15,825 nucleotides of DNA from Hemicentrotus pulcherrimus. Its lineage: Eukaryota; Echinodermata; Echinoidea; Camarodonta; Strongylocentrotidae. A program made the translations under genes and the position numbers. The DNA is taken from assembly GCA_003118195.1 (NCBI GenBank), contig BEXV01001966.1, positions 22,502 to 38,326 on the forward strand, written 5' to 3'. Position 1 is the first letter of the stretch. Every line of letters begins with the position of its first letter. The notes beneath the pieces are model-generated. The model had not been told where the DNA came from. It saw only the letters and a program-made list of their open reading frames with translations, and did not search any database. Below are positions 1-8,852 of this stretch, piece by piece.

Positions 1-155
1 TAAGAAATCCTGGATCCGCGCCTGGCAGAATCAATAACACTAGCTACCGAAAGTTGACGATATTCAGAGGTCAAAGCGTTTATCAAGCACTAACACCATA
101 AACACCCAACATAAAATCACTTATTGTCACCAGCACGGGTGAACGATCTTTAAAC

Positions 156-188
156 CACTGACCTCTACAGTAGTGGTAGAGGTCAGTG
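156..188. repeat. Perfect 13 bp inverted repeat, 7 nt loop
   Basis: The arms are CACTGACCTCTAC (156-168) and GTAGAGGTCAGTG (176-188), and pairing stops immediately outside them. It could be a small cruciform or hairpin. No run of T follows, and this is not a bacterial context, so I do not call it a terminator. Confidence 0.7.
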
Positions 189-335
189 TCTTAAACAAAG
201 AAAGCGCCAAAAGTGTCTGCATTAAGACCCGGAAGCGGTGGTTCGTGTACTCATGCATGCGCAGATCCTATCCATGAACTGCCTATTAACCACGATTAGC
301 TAAAAATGTACAAATCGGACTTTCCATGTTTTATA

Positions 336-373
336 TTTATATAGATATATATATATATATATATATCTATATA
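336..373. repeat. Palindromic (TA)n microsatellite
   Basis: An alternating TA run is bordered by TATAGATATA on the left and its complement on the right, so the whole tract is self-complementary. It is low-complexity DNA. Confidence 0.8.
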
Positions 374-487
374 TAAACCAAATTGGTTTTGCTCATGCTG
401 TAATTAGCTACTATAATGAATGAAAAAATAGGGATCTGACAGTTTATTCATAAGTCTCTCAAACTTTGAAGTTCAATTAAATGACAC

Positions 488-644
488 CTGGGACCCGTTT
501 CACAAAGCCTTTTTTCAATGACAAATTACACAAATCAGTGACAAATCTGTTAAAAACCAATCAAAAGCAAGGATTTTAGTAGCTTATAACAAAAACTGTC
601 ATTTGTCACTGATGACAAGTTTTGTGAAACACCCCCCCCCCCTG
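488..644. mobile_element. Inverted-repeat (MITE-like) element, copy 1
   Basis: This unit of about 157 bp begins CTGGGACCCGTTTCACAAAG and ends with a complementary TTTTGTGAAAC followed by a run of 11 C. The inner arms also pair imperfectly (GACAAATT..CAGTGACAAATC against CATTTGTCACTGATGACA). A second, closely similar copy in the same orientation lies at 2422-2572, so this is a dispersed repeat and not a local hairpin. No clear target duplication is visible. It looks like a non-autonomous DNA transposon derivative; the superfamily is unknown. Confidence 0.7.
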
Positions 645-2421
645 GAGTATAGAGCATGTACTCATTTTCTTAGATTGATTTCAAACTTCAAGAAAATATA
701 AAACTCATTCAAATATTTGTTTTCTGTGTTTATTTACCGTATTCATTCCATCAAGATTCATGATTCAACTCTTCCAATAAAATACAATGTACATCACCAC
801 CTAACATTATATATTTCCTTTTGCACACCCACTAATGCCATATGATTTATAAAAACAATTTCTAGGGGCATTATATGGAAAGGGAAAGTGCACAAACAAG
901 CTTAAAAAGATGATATTAGATATTGTTTATTCATTGCATTCATTCTGCAAGAAAGACATAGATACCTTCTACATAAATCCACTCGATTGGCTTATATATT
1001 GATTGGGCGATTAATTGATTGATTAATTAATTGAGTGATTAATTAATTGATTGACTAAATGATTAATTCATTCATTCATTTATTTCAAACATGGTAAAAA
1101 GCACCTTTCAGGTACAATACGTATATACATGTAAGTATTAAAACAGGTATTGGATGATACAGAGCTAAGTCATTAAAGTGACTACCGGTAGGTAACATTG
1201 TTGAAGGTTGATGAAAAAAAATGGTAATTTTTGTATGAAATGTTACATATTCCTTCTATTGTACTAACCCTCTGACATGCAAAAAATCCTTAACAAAATT
1301 GTCAAACCAAAAAGATATTTATGGTTTTGTCACTGTGTGACACCCTCTAACAGTAAATTCTACCAACCATTCTTCCAATTTTCCCAACCGTTTTTCCATG
1401 AAAATAAGACAGGCTTCAAAAATCTGTCAACCCATTGCTTTGTGACGATTTACATTCACATAATGCAATAAAATAATATAGTTGGGAAAATTAAGGAATT
1501 GATCAGATCATTTATTTCCAATTCTCGTCATTATAGTAGGAGACCAGCCTGTAGGTCCCGTGACCAATCTCGGGGAACAAAGGTTTGAAAGTGTTTTTGT
1601 GTTCCCTGATGAATACCGAACAATTTTGACTTGGGCTGCCCCCTTGAAATTCCCAGGCATTTTCGTGAGGGGTCAACAAAGGTCATACAGGGTAGAATTC
1701 AAATATATTCCAATCGTGTCGATATACATATCAAATTACTCGTCTGGTCATGAGGATTCAAAAAATGTATAGTTTGTTATACCTCCGAACTTAAATGAGG
1801 GCAGGGCGCTATGGTCAAAAAGGTCAATGCACTTTAGACTGGTGGTCAAATTCACCAACACAGTTTACATCGTCTGATTCTAATGATTTTAGTGTCTAAT
1901 AATATGTTTTCTGACATAACAAATCCAACTAAGCATTTTGAATGTACATGGTCAAGGTACGCACTTTTACTTTTGAAAGTTGTTTAGTTGAATTTGCCAT
2001 GTCAGAATACATATTACTCCTACTATTATTAATGGTCTGTTTTCACTCAAACTTTCAGATTATCTTTAATTGTAAATCAAGCATTGAAGTTATTACCTTA
2101 GCAACATTTTCTTTCATCTGAACAATGTTACCAAGTCCCTTTAATGAAAAATATTTGATAAGAATAGAATATTGTGGTAAATAAACTCACAAGGTGACAT
2201 CGTTCATTAGCTGAGCTTTAAAAAAGAAAAATTAGTCATGTAAATTATGGTCTTTTAAAATAAAGTTTGTATAATTGTTAAAGACCTATAATATGGCAAA
2301 TCACTTGCTTCACCCTCTGATAACTACCAAAATCTGTTGATTAGTGACTCTGGTTCTTCTGGTTCTTCTGGAGTACTTCCGGAGTACCTTTTTATGAATT
2401 TCAAATCCTCTCCTGACACTC
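645..2421. other. Gene-free stretch, low-complexity AT-rich DNA
   Basis: I find no exon or RNA gene here. Short open frames, for example 1277-1471 and 1560-1772 on the plus strand, have no recognisable domain, no neighbouring splice pattern and no codon bias, and I treat them as chance. A degenerate GATT/ATTC tetranucleotide tract (1007-1085) lies within it. The left end of this stretch lies beyond the 3' end of the LRRC14-like gene. Confidence 0.5.
1007..1085. repeat. Degenerate (GATT)n / (ATTC)n tetranucleotide tract
   Basis: Repeated GATTAATT, GATTGATT and, at the right end, ATTCATTCATTT units form an imperfect microsatellite of about 80 bp. It grades into the sequence TTTATTTCAAACATGG. 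No function is assigned. Confidence 0.75.
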
Positions 2422-2572
2422 CTGGGGGACGTTTCACAAAGCCTTTTTTCAAAGACAAATTACACAAATCAGTGACAAATCTGCTGATAACCAATAAGAA
2501 GCAAGGGTTTTGGTAGCTTATAACACAAACTGTCATTTGTCGCTGATGACAAGTTTTGTGAAACGCCCCCTG
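2422..2572. mobile_element. Inverted-repeat (MITE-like) element, copy 2
   Basis: This is the second copy of the element at 488-644, in the same orientation and clearly related along its whole length. Its ends are better preserved: CTGGGGGACGTTTCACAAAG on the left, and TTTTGTGAAACGCCCCCTG on the right, whose complement is CAGGGGGCGTTTCACAAAA. The inner arms contain CAGTGACAAAT and its complement. It lies about 90 bp beyond the stop codon of the leftward LRRC14-like gene, so it probably falls in the 3' untranslated region or immediate 3' flank. Short open frames crossing it on both strands are by-products. Confidence 0.75.
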
Positions 2573-2658
2573 CTATTACCATGTTTTTATACAATTGAAG
2601 ATATTTCAGAATGCACAGAACTCTCTGTAGGAAGTTCAACAATATACATGTTGTATAA

Positions 2659-3504
2659 TCAAATTGAAAATACAAATTGGTCTTCTGCTGAATGGAACAC
2701 CAAGTCTTCTTGATATACATAGACAATTAAAAGTTTACATTTACATGTATTACCACCAGGATGATGGTGTTGAGCTTCAGCTTTCCTTTTCTTACAAACA
2801 TTCTTGAACCATTCTCGATCAGTTCTGCTTTCGTCATCGTCTTCAACCAGAAACACATCCTCTTCCTTTATAGGGAAAGACAATCTGAGCACGTCCATCA
2901 TAGGACATTTCCCAAATTCCACAACAACATTAATCTGATCCCTAGCTGTCAAAAAGTTGTGTTGTATCTCCAGAGACCTCAAGCACTTGAATCTTGGTGC
3001 TAGAACAGCCAGTCGAGCAGCGACACCTTGAATTTGGCTGAGATTGCAGTGTTCTAGATCAAGCTCTACCAGGTTGTTAGCTACATTCCTGATAAGTCTC
3101 TCCGCTGCTTCCCAGTTGCGCCCAAAGTCATAGTTATCTCTCAGGAGCAGATGCTGCAGGCCTCGGGTATGATGAGATCCAGAGAGATACTCAATGTCCT
3201 CTTTAGAAAGCATACAGCAGGTTGCATCAAGGAGGGACAATGACTGCTCCATGGGGCTGAGTATTTCTGCTAATTTCCGGGTTATACGATTTGCAGATAA
3301 ATTGAGGTATCTGAGGCGGGGAAGACGACGGAGAGTAGACGCTAGCTCCTTGACTGCTGAGTCACCATGTTCATTTGTAAAGTTCAGGGTGTTATACCTA
3401 AGACACAATGTTGTGAGTGCTGGGAACTGTGGAATAAGGTCCAAGATCCTTTTGAGACCCTCATTTCTAAGGCTATTGTAGCTCAAATTAAGCTCTGTTG
3501 TTCT
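2659..3504 (-). CDS. LRRC14: LRRC14-like gene, last coding exon (leucine-rich repeats)
   Basis: This large exon follows acceptor TACGTTTCACAG (ending 3505) and encodes residues 229-509. LRR cores include LNLSYNSL, LCLRYNTL, LNLSANRI, LDLEHCNL and LEIQHNFL. The segment SLLDATCCMLSKEDIEYL is in the style of the PRAME/LRRC14 family. An acidic run VEDDDES precedes a basic KKRKAEA. A possible donor (GGTG/GTAATA near 2752) would remove the last 27 or so residues if used, so the stop at 2659-2661 is the simplest end, not a proven one. I see no AATAAA on this strand within several hundred bases downstream; ATTAAA occurs at 2145-2140. Confidence 0.8.
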   Translation of the reverse strand, partial: RTTELNLSYNSLRNEGLKRILDLIPQFPALTTLCLRYNTLNFTNEHGDSAVKELASTLRRLPRLRYLNLSANRITRKLAEILSPMEQSLSLLDATCCMLSKEDIEYLSGSHHTRGLQHLLLRDNYDFGRNWEAAERLIRNVANNLVELDLEHCNLSQIQGVAARLAVLAPRFKCLRSLEIQHNFLTARDQINVVVEFGKCPMMDVLRLSFPIKEEDVFLVEDDDESRTDREWFKNVCKKRKAEAQHHHPGGNTCKCKLLIVYVYQEDLVFHSAEDQFVFSI

Positions 3505-6500
3505 CTGTGAAACGTAAAAGAGAAACTGATTTTGTAAATGGGTATACAGTCAAACTTGTTTTAGTGGCCACCTCTCTATAAAGTCCCCTGTCTATAGTGG
3601 TCACCCATGTCGCATCCCTCTAGCAGGATATATATGATGAGAACCTGTCTAAAAAGGCCACCTGTCTACAATGGCTTTCTTTTGTGTTTCCCTGGGGTGG
3701 TCTTCATAAACAGGTTTTAATGTGCATGTATACCGGTAGGTATGCTTCAAATTTAATTGCATTGACTGTAAATAGAACAATTAGGTATGCAAAACTGAGA
3801 CCCAAACTTAGTTCTTATAAGACACCCTGAACAATAACAACTTAGGATTGGACACATGACTTTTCATATGAAGTCAAGAGCCTCACTCGGTGTGTTACAA
3901 ATATATTGAATATTCATGTTAAAAACTATTGTAGAAACACATCTTTGTATAAAGTACACCACAGTGCTCAGTTGCTCACAATAGTTGCTTTTCACAAAAA
4001 GGCAACACACTGGAATGAATGGATGCATTCTATTTGGTCAACAAAAAAAAAAAGGCACATGGGACAAGTAGATATGAGGCTACGAAACAAGAAGAAAAAA
4101 GTTGTTGAAAAGGTATGAAATTTCACACAAACAGCATACTAAGACAATCATGTCAGGTTATCTTAAGTTAAAACAAACTGTATATAGTTCCAGGTTTAAT
4201 ACAAATGCACAAATCAGTATCCATGTGTGCTGTAATTCATTCATGATGAAAACTGGAATCATGAAAGAAATCTTCATTCCTGGTCTGTTCAGTTTTCCTT
4301 TCTTGGCTGATGAATAATAGTTTTGTATCAATATCTATGCAGAGTCCATCTCTTCTTAAATTGTCAATTGAAAATTGCCATTATGTAACAGTTCACCTCT
4401 TTTTCAACCAAATCCAAGACTTTCTCCACAAGATCTGTTCCACACTGATCTACCCTGAGCTGTTTGCTGCGGACGTGTATATTGGCAGATTGCAGCTGCT
4501 TATTTTTCTTGAAGAAGGCTTTGATCTCTTGTCCAGTAACCCTTGAATTCATCAGGATCCTCAGTTCTCGGTGCTCTGATAAAAAAGATTTCAATGCACC
4601 TTTTTACAAACATGGTCCATATATATACATGTATATATCAAATGAAACACCTACACAACAGTGTCCTAGTAAAAAATAAACATGTACAACACTTCAAAAT
4701 CATTTTTTCTTCTTTCTGGAGCTCAATTAGGACTTTGTGTTGTGTAGGTGCACTTTTTCACAGTAATACAAGTATTTAATTTTTCCTTTTTTCTGTTTGT
4801 ATCAGCTAGAGCTCTTTTCAAGTTTACCAGAGCTATTCTTTTTATAGATTTCAAGAGCTTAATTGCTTATGCTCCCTCCGTTTCCCCTGCTGATATACAA
4901 CATGGTTATATGGGGATTTAAATACATGTATTACCTTCAGAACGGACCTCAACAACTCCACAGCATTAGCGTTCTTTTGCTAACTGGTCACTACCGTTAA
5001 TCAAGCTATGAATGTATGCATGGTGTGTGGGAACATGCATTACATAGTAGACACTGGTCAATATTTCAACCTTTTAGAATCACCCATTTTTTTCTTCAAT
5101 ATTCATTTCAGTTGAAATTTGTTACACCAATTATCCAATGATGACTGATAATATATATACTCTATAGGTAGATCAATAAATAGACACTTTCAGAATAAAT
5201 TCAAAAGACATTTCACAAGAAAACAATATGGAGAAATGGATCACCTCCAGATGCTACACTCCTGTGTCGCTTCACACCTTCTTTTGTTTCAGCTTGTCTC
5301 CCTTTCAGTAGAGTATTCAAGAACAAGTTATTTGTTCTGTCACCTAAAGAGAAAGAGATGAGAGAAAGAGATGAGAGAAAGAGAGAGAGTAAAAAGGGAG
5401 AGAGAGGGAGAAAGAGAGAGAGATAGAGATGGCGAGAGAGAGAACATGAAAGATATATGGGGGGAGAATGGATATAGAGAGACAGGGAGATAGAGAGAGA
5501 ATTAATGATGGGCATGAAGATAAAATGTAAAGAAAATGTGTGCTATTTGTATGCATGAATGTACTCCAATGTAAGAAAATTGAATTATAAATTTACTTGT
5601 GTTGTTTGTGTCATAACTCATACGTAGACCTAATTCATAATTTGCTAAATGAGAGAGAATACATCAAACATTTTTTATTTTTGTGGCCACAACTCTCCTA
5701 AAAAGGAAAGGTAATGTTCTGCCGATGGGATGGAAATTCAAGTTTTGCAACTACCAACAGATTCTGCTTCAACTCTTGCAACTCTCAAAGTTTTTATTAA
5801 ATGGAATTAAGAGATCCAGTAGACTTTAAAGACATTCCATTATAACCGCTTTTATCATGACCCCTACGAGCAAAACTGTTATTTAATGCTTACTGAGGTT
5901 GAGTGAGGTGATGTCAATGTCTTGAATTCTGCTCTCTTTCTGCTCTGATATAGCAAAAGCTGCAGCAAGAGCAGGATGGTCATGTTGTTCATTAGGCCCT
6001 CGCATGCTGGGTAAACTTTTTAAAAAAAAGAAAAAAAGAGAGAATTGTACAGTTAGCTTAAAGATAAAGATCAGTTCTGGTCATGCGATTGCATTGTGAA
6101 AGAAACGTTGTGGAATCAATCAGAAAAGGTTGATCACCTAGCATACTGGTATAAGTATTGGTGTGTACTGCAAGGTTCTGGAATCATCAAAATGATGAGA
6201 AATATGGCCCAGTCTTGGTAAAGTTACAAGCACTGTACACAGAAAGATGTATATGGGACTATACGAACACGCTCGTGACACATGCGTTATATCCATCAGG
6301 TCCAAATAGATAAACTAATTTACCATATATATCAATAAGTAGGTGGCTTCTCGGCAAAATTTGTATCATCACATATTAGTCAAAAAATATTCTTTCACAT
6401 GATTGGTAATAAGAGCTTCCATTTCATTTTTTGAGAGGGGGGCGTTTCCAAAACTGGTCTTTTTCAACCATTTTTTATATAAGTACGGACATGTGGTCAC

Positions 6501-7554
6501 CTACTACATGTAGACTATCTGTTAATTAATGGAGTTTTGTTTTATCATCTTTCATCATCATCAATCATCATCATATCAATTATTAACGTCAGCATTTTTC
6601 TCTCCTACGAGGGGTTACTGACTTTCATCCAATGATGACACTCCCTCCCTCCACTACTTATTGTCTCGACTCTCGTAGCATCCTCTTCATTTAGACCAAC
6701 CACACTGCTTTCTTTCTTCACTGTATCTTTCCATTTCTTATCTTATCTTTTTACAATATAATACTTTCGATCACAAACCTTTCCTCATGTTATCATGGAT
6801 GATACAGACTTAAAGTACGGTACATGAAGCAGGAGAAAATGTGCAATGAAATAAGCAACTTTCGTTTGAAGCCCCAAATTTGGAGCAGAATGTAATCGGA
6901 AATGCTCTTGATGCAAATTATTCAGCAGACGTACAAAGTATAAAGTGAATTGGATCCTCTTTATACCGATTTCAGTCTCTCTTTTTATTGAGTCCTTTGA
7001 TTTTGGGCCATAGAGCTCAATCCATCCACTTGAATGCGAATGTTAGTTATTGTGACCTGTTAAAAGTGACTAGGACTGAAACGGCATGCTCCCCAGGAAG
7101 TTGAAAATGTGCTCTGAAATCGGGTAATAATAATGGTAACTTACAGGTCAGTTAGCGGTAGAGTCCCGGATTGCCGATAAAATTATTATCATCCTTAACT
7201 GCCAAGGGGTGTGGGGAGATCATGTTTATTCGTGATATGTTAAGTCAGATCATCCACTTACTTTGAAAAATGTTGAAGGGTTGAAAAGTTGAGTGAAGCA
7301 AATGGCCAGGCCCCAACAATAGCTTTGGTAGAAACTGCCAGACCCTTTTCTAAACTCGCTGCCAATAAGACAGGATACAGATGATGTGGAATGAACTTGA
7401 GAGCATACAAGGTCAGGTTTAAGTTTCCAGTCACTTTCAGGGCAGCAGCATCAACAAGCGAAAGAAGGTCATGAGCTCTTCCTGAAAAGCCCTCCACCTT
7501 CAGCATGGACTGATTTTCACCAAGTGAGCGGGCTTTGAATAGATGACATGCCAT
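2659..7554 (-). CDS. LRRC14: LRRC14-like (PRAME/LRRC14 family) leucine-rich repeat protein, five coding exons
   Basis: Seen: joining 7554-7262, 6006-5894, 5343-5245, 4575-4397 and 3504-2659 gives 1530 nt, a single open frame of 509 codons plus TGA. All introns are GT-AG and all four junction phases match (2, 1, 1, 0). Residues 30-97 carry IPHHLYPVL (55-63) and AWPF (82-85). Leucine-rich repeats start near residue 233, with LxLxxN/C cores at about 233, 261, 295, 347, 376 and 406, followed by an acidic segment (442-455). Known: the PRAME/LRRC14 family shares this layout; human LRRC14 is about 490 residues, has been reported to restrain NF-kB signalling by binding IKK-beta, and family members act as cullin-2 substrate receptors. 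Inferred: a cytosolic adaptor of this kind. ATG 7554 lies in a strong context (A at -3, G at +4), just after an acceptor at 7559, so a 5' untranslated exon lies farther right. The last 30 or so residues are the least certain. Confidence 0.78.
3547..3720. repeat. Intronic repeat built of CCACCTGTCTATA units with inverted ends
   Basis: Within the last intron, about four degenerate copies of a CCACCTGTCTATAAAGG unit follow each other. The outer ends are imperfect inverted repeats: TCAAACTTGTTTTAGTGGCC on the left against the complement of GGTGGTCTTCATAAACAGGT on the right. I recall similar GTCTATAGTGGCCACC repeats as common in marine invertebrate genomes. It is probably a non-autonomous element; no target duplication is evident. 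Confidence 0.6.
4397..4575 (-). CDS. LRRC14: LRRC14-like gene, coding exon 4
   Basis: This 179 nt exon runs from acceptor CTTTTTTATCAG (ending 4576) to donor AAAGAG/GTGAAC (4396-4395). It enters in phase 1 and leaves in phase 0. It encodes about 60 residues, from ELRILMNSRVTGQEI through LDLVEKE, the segment before the first clear leucine-rich repeat. Translation continues into the next exon as KERTTELNLSYNSL, forming an LRR core across the splice junction, which strongly supports this splice. Confidence 0.78.
4621..4638. repeat. Perfect 18 bp palindrome ATATATACATGTATATAT
   Basis: This self-complementary AT/CATG palindrome lies inside the third intron of the LRRC14-like gene, directly left of the hairpin at 4648-4750. 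It is low-complexity DNA with no assigned role. Confidence 0.7.
4648..4750. repeat. Small inverted-repeat element in an intron
   Basis: The outer arms CACCTACACAACA (4648-4660) and its complement (4738-4750) are perfect. The arms continue with GTCCTA (4663-4668) pairing with TAGGAC (4728-4733). The total is 103 bp, the size of a tiny MITE or a solitary hairpin. There is no second copy in the window and no clear target duplication. Confidence 0.6.
5245..5343 (-). CDS. LRRC14: LRRC14-like gene, coding exon 3
   Basis: This 99 nt exon follows acceptor TTTCTCTTTAG (ending 5344) and ends at donor TGGAG/GTGATC (5244-5243). Its phase is 1 at both ends. It encodes a basic, polar stretch (DRTNNLFLNTLLKGRQAE onward), a poorly conserved linker in this family. 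The main evidence is the exact phase fit with exons 2 and 4. The intron before it ends in an unusually long pyrimidine tract. Confidence 0.7.
5347..5503. repeat. Long GA-rich purine tract (CT tract on the minus strand)
   Basis: About 155 bp of nearly pure GAGA/GAAAGA sequence lie here, interrupted by a few ATGGCG and ATATGG breaks. On the minus strand it is an almost continuous pyrimidine tract ending directly at the acceptor of coding exon 3 (5344). The minus-strand open frames here, rich in Ser, Leu and Phe, are artefacts of the repeat. Confidence 0.85.
5894..6006 (-). CDS. LRRC14: LRRC14-like gene, coding exon 2
   Basis: This 113 nt exon lies between acceptor TTTACCCAG (ending 6007) and donor CCTCA/GTAAGC (5893-5892). 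It enters in phase 2 and leaves in phase 1, matching both neighbours. It encodes MRGPNEQHDHPALAAAF and then RIQDIDITSLNL, which fits the family's helical segment before the repeats. A nearer AG upstream (AAAAAG, nine bases earlier) would keep the frame and add three residues, so the exact acceptor is ambiguous. Confidence 0.75.
6007..7261 (-). other. Intron 1 of the LRRC14-like gene
   Basis: This 1255 bp GT-AG intron starts GTAAGT and ends TTTACCCAG. It contains a degenerate TCA/CATCAT tract at about 6543-6575 and no further exon that I can support. It is the longest intron of the gene. Confidence 0.65.
7262..7554 (-). CDS. LRRC14: LRRC14-like gene, coding exon 1
   Basis: This exon encodes residues 1-97 plus two bases of codon 98. 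The exon itself starts at 7558, after a T-rich acceptor (TTTTTTTTTTAG, ending 7559), and the ATG follows four bases later. It ends at a near-consensus donor, TCAAA/GTAAGT, at 7262/7261. Residues 55-63 (IPHHLYPVL) and 79-85 (IVGAWPF) match the conserved N-terminal block of the PRAME/LRRC14 family. The 29 residues before HDLLSLVDAAA appear to be an extension relative to the mammalian proteins; M17 is an alternative start. Confidence 0.8.
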
Positions 7555-7558
7555 GTTC

Positions 7559-7871
7559 CTAAAAAAAAAAATAATAATAACAATAACAATAATAAATATA
7601 ATAGTATACAAATATACACTGTCCTTGAGAAGTTCTGGTTAAAACTATGTGCAAGAGGTGACTCCAATAGTACTTGTTGGGGGGCACAGCCTCAAAGCAA
7701 ATGGTGATGATCGATCACGATGATAGAAATGAACTTATTAAATTAAGATTTGAAGGAAAAAAAGGGAAAAAAAATCTAAACCCTGTATTTCTGCAGGTGT
7801 TGTGTGGTTGTCAACTTGACTATCCTCTTGTGGAAGATGCACTCTCCCTGGTATGGGTGCTGTTTCAAACA
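7559..7871. other. Gene 5' side and AAT-rich tract, no confident exon
   Basis: Directly right of coding exon 1 is an A10/(AAT)n tract (7561-7605), which on the minus strand serves as the T-rich acceptor tract. To about 7871 I see nothing recognisable. Because coding exon 1 is preceded by an acceptor, the promoter and 5' untranslated exon should lie farther right, either within or beyond the retroelement block. Confidence 0.5.
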
Positions 7872-8231
7872 AGACCGTGGCAGGTCATTGCCACTGATTT
7901 GATCCAAGGACGAGCAACAAGTGCCTGTGCCGTTGACATACTGAAGAAAGTATATTCTCCAAACACGGCACACCAGAGAAGGTTTTGAGTGACAATGGTC
8001 CTCAATACAGTAGCTCTCAGTTCAAATCCTTTGCTGACGAGTGGAGTTTTACTCATATAACCTCAAGCCCGAGATTCCCGCAGTCAAACATATATATTGA
8101 ACGTCAGGTACAAACCATGAAGATGACGATCAATGACGAAAGCGAAGCGAGCCAGACAAGACGTTAACAAGGCTTTGCAGTACGTGAGGGCAACACCCCT
8201 CGACTCTCATCTACCGTCACCAGCAGCATGA
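7872..8231 (+). pseudogene. Ty3/gypsy-type retroelement integrase fragment, frameshifted and internally deleted
   Basis: Three reading frames carry parts of one integrase catalytic core. The first has PWQVIATDL (first Asp region) and SACAVDILKKVYS. After a frameshift near 7983 comes SDNGPQYSSSQFKSF (second Asp) and SPRFPQSN..IERQVQT (Glu). After a stop at 8165 a third frame reads KALQYVRATPLDSHLPSP, typical of the segment after the core. The spacing between the first and second Asp is about 30 residues shorter than usual for this family, so a piece is deleted. No protease, RT or LTR is visible nearby. It is a dead fragment of an LTR retroelement; the family placement rests on the motifs only. 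Confidence 0.85.
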
Positions 8232-8852
8232 TGGTCATGTAGAAAATCGCATCATCAGCAAATAGGCAAACTTTGGATGCTAGACCATTTGGTAATTCAT
8301 TTATGTAGAATAGAAAGAGACAAGGTCCAAGAACCGACCCTTGAGGCACTCAAGATTCCACTGCTATTGATGATGAGTTCTTGCCGTCCAAAAGGACTCT
8401 TTGACTTCTTCCATGGAGAAAGCTTTGGATCCATCCAAGATTCTTCCCTCTGACACCATATAGAAGTTCAATTTGTGCAAGAGCCGTTGATGCCCAACCT
8501 TGTTGATTGCTTTCAAAAAATTCATGATTATGGCATCCGTTTGACGTCCTTCGTTCTTGTGCAGGTCGCTTGTGAATCCTAATAACCGTCGTTTACATGA
8601 CATGTTCTTGCAAAAGCCATATATTGCAGGAGAAAGATATTTCTGTCCCCATGCTTCATGATATTGCTGGCTAGATCATGTTCCATTAGTTTGCAGCAAA
8701 TGCATGTTAGTGAGATGGGACGATAGTTTACTGGAGTTGATCTATCATCTTGCTTGTAGATTGGTACAACATTCGCCTTACGCCAGACCTCTGGTATTAC
8801 ACTCGTTACATATGACAAGCGGAATACATCACAAAGAAGAGGAGCCAGAGTT

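Larger units (their letters stand above)
1..487. other. Non-coding stretch with a short perfect hairpin and an AT palindrome
   Basis: I see no coding region here. Two structures stand out. A perfect 13 bp inverted repeat (CACTGACCTCTAC at 156-168 against 176-188) has a 7-base spacer. A self-complementary TA/AT run lies at about 336-373. Neither is tied to a recognised function. Confidence 0.5.

Noticed and set aside
156..188. Hairpin as a terminator or riboswitch
   Set aside because: The context is eukaryotic, with no T tract and no neighbouring gene; kept only as an inverted repeat.
1560..1772. Plus-strand 70-codon open frame with mixed composition
   Set aside because: No recognised domain and no flanking splice signals that fit a multi-exon model; the length is expected by chance.
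2324..2726. Open frames on both strands near the gene's 3' end
   Set aside because: They overlap the inverted-repeat element at 2422-2572 and the end of the last LRRC14-like exon in other frames.
5213..5556. Minus-strand Ser/Leu/Phe-rich open frames that look like membrane proteins
   Set aside because: They are translations of the GA/CT microsatellite; only the 99 nt between 5245 and 5343 is supported as an exon.
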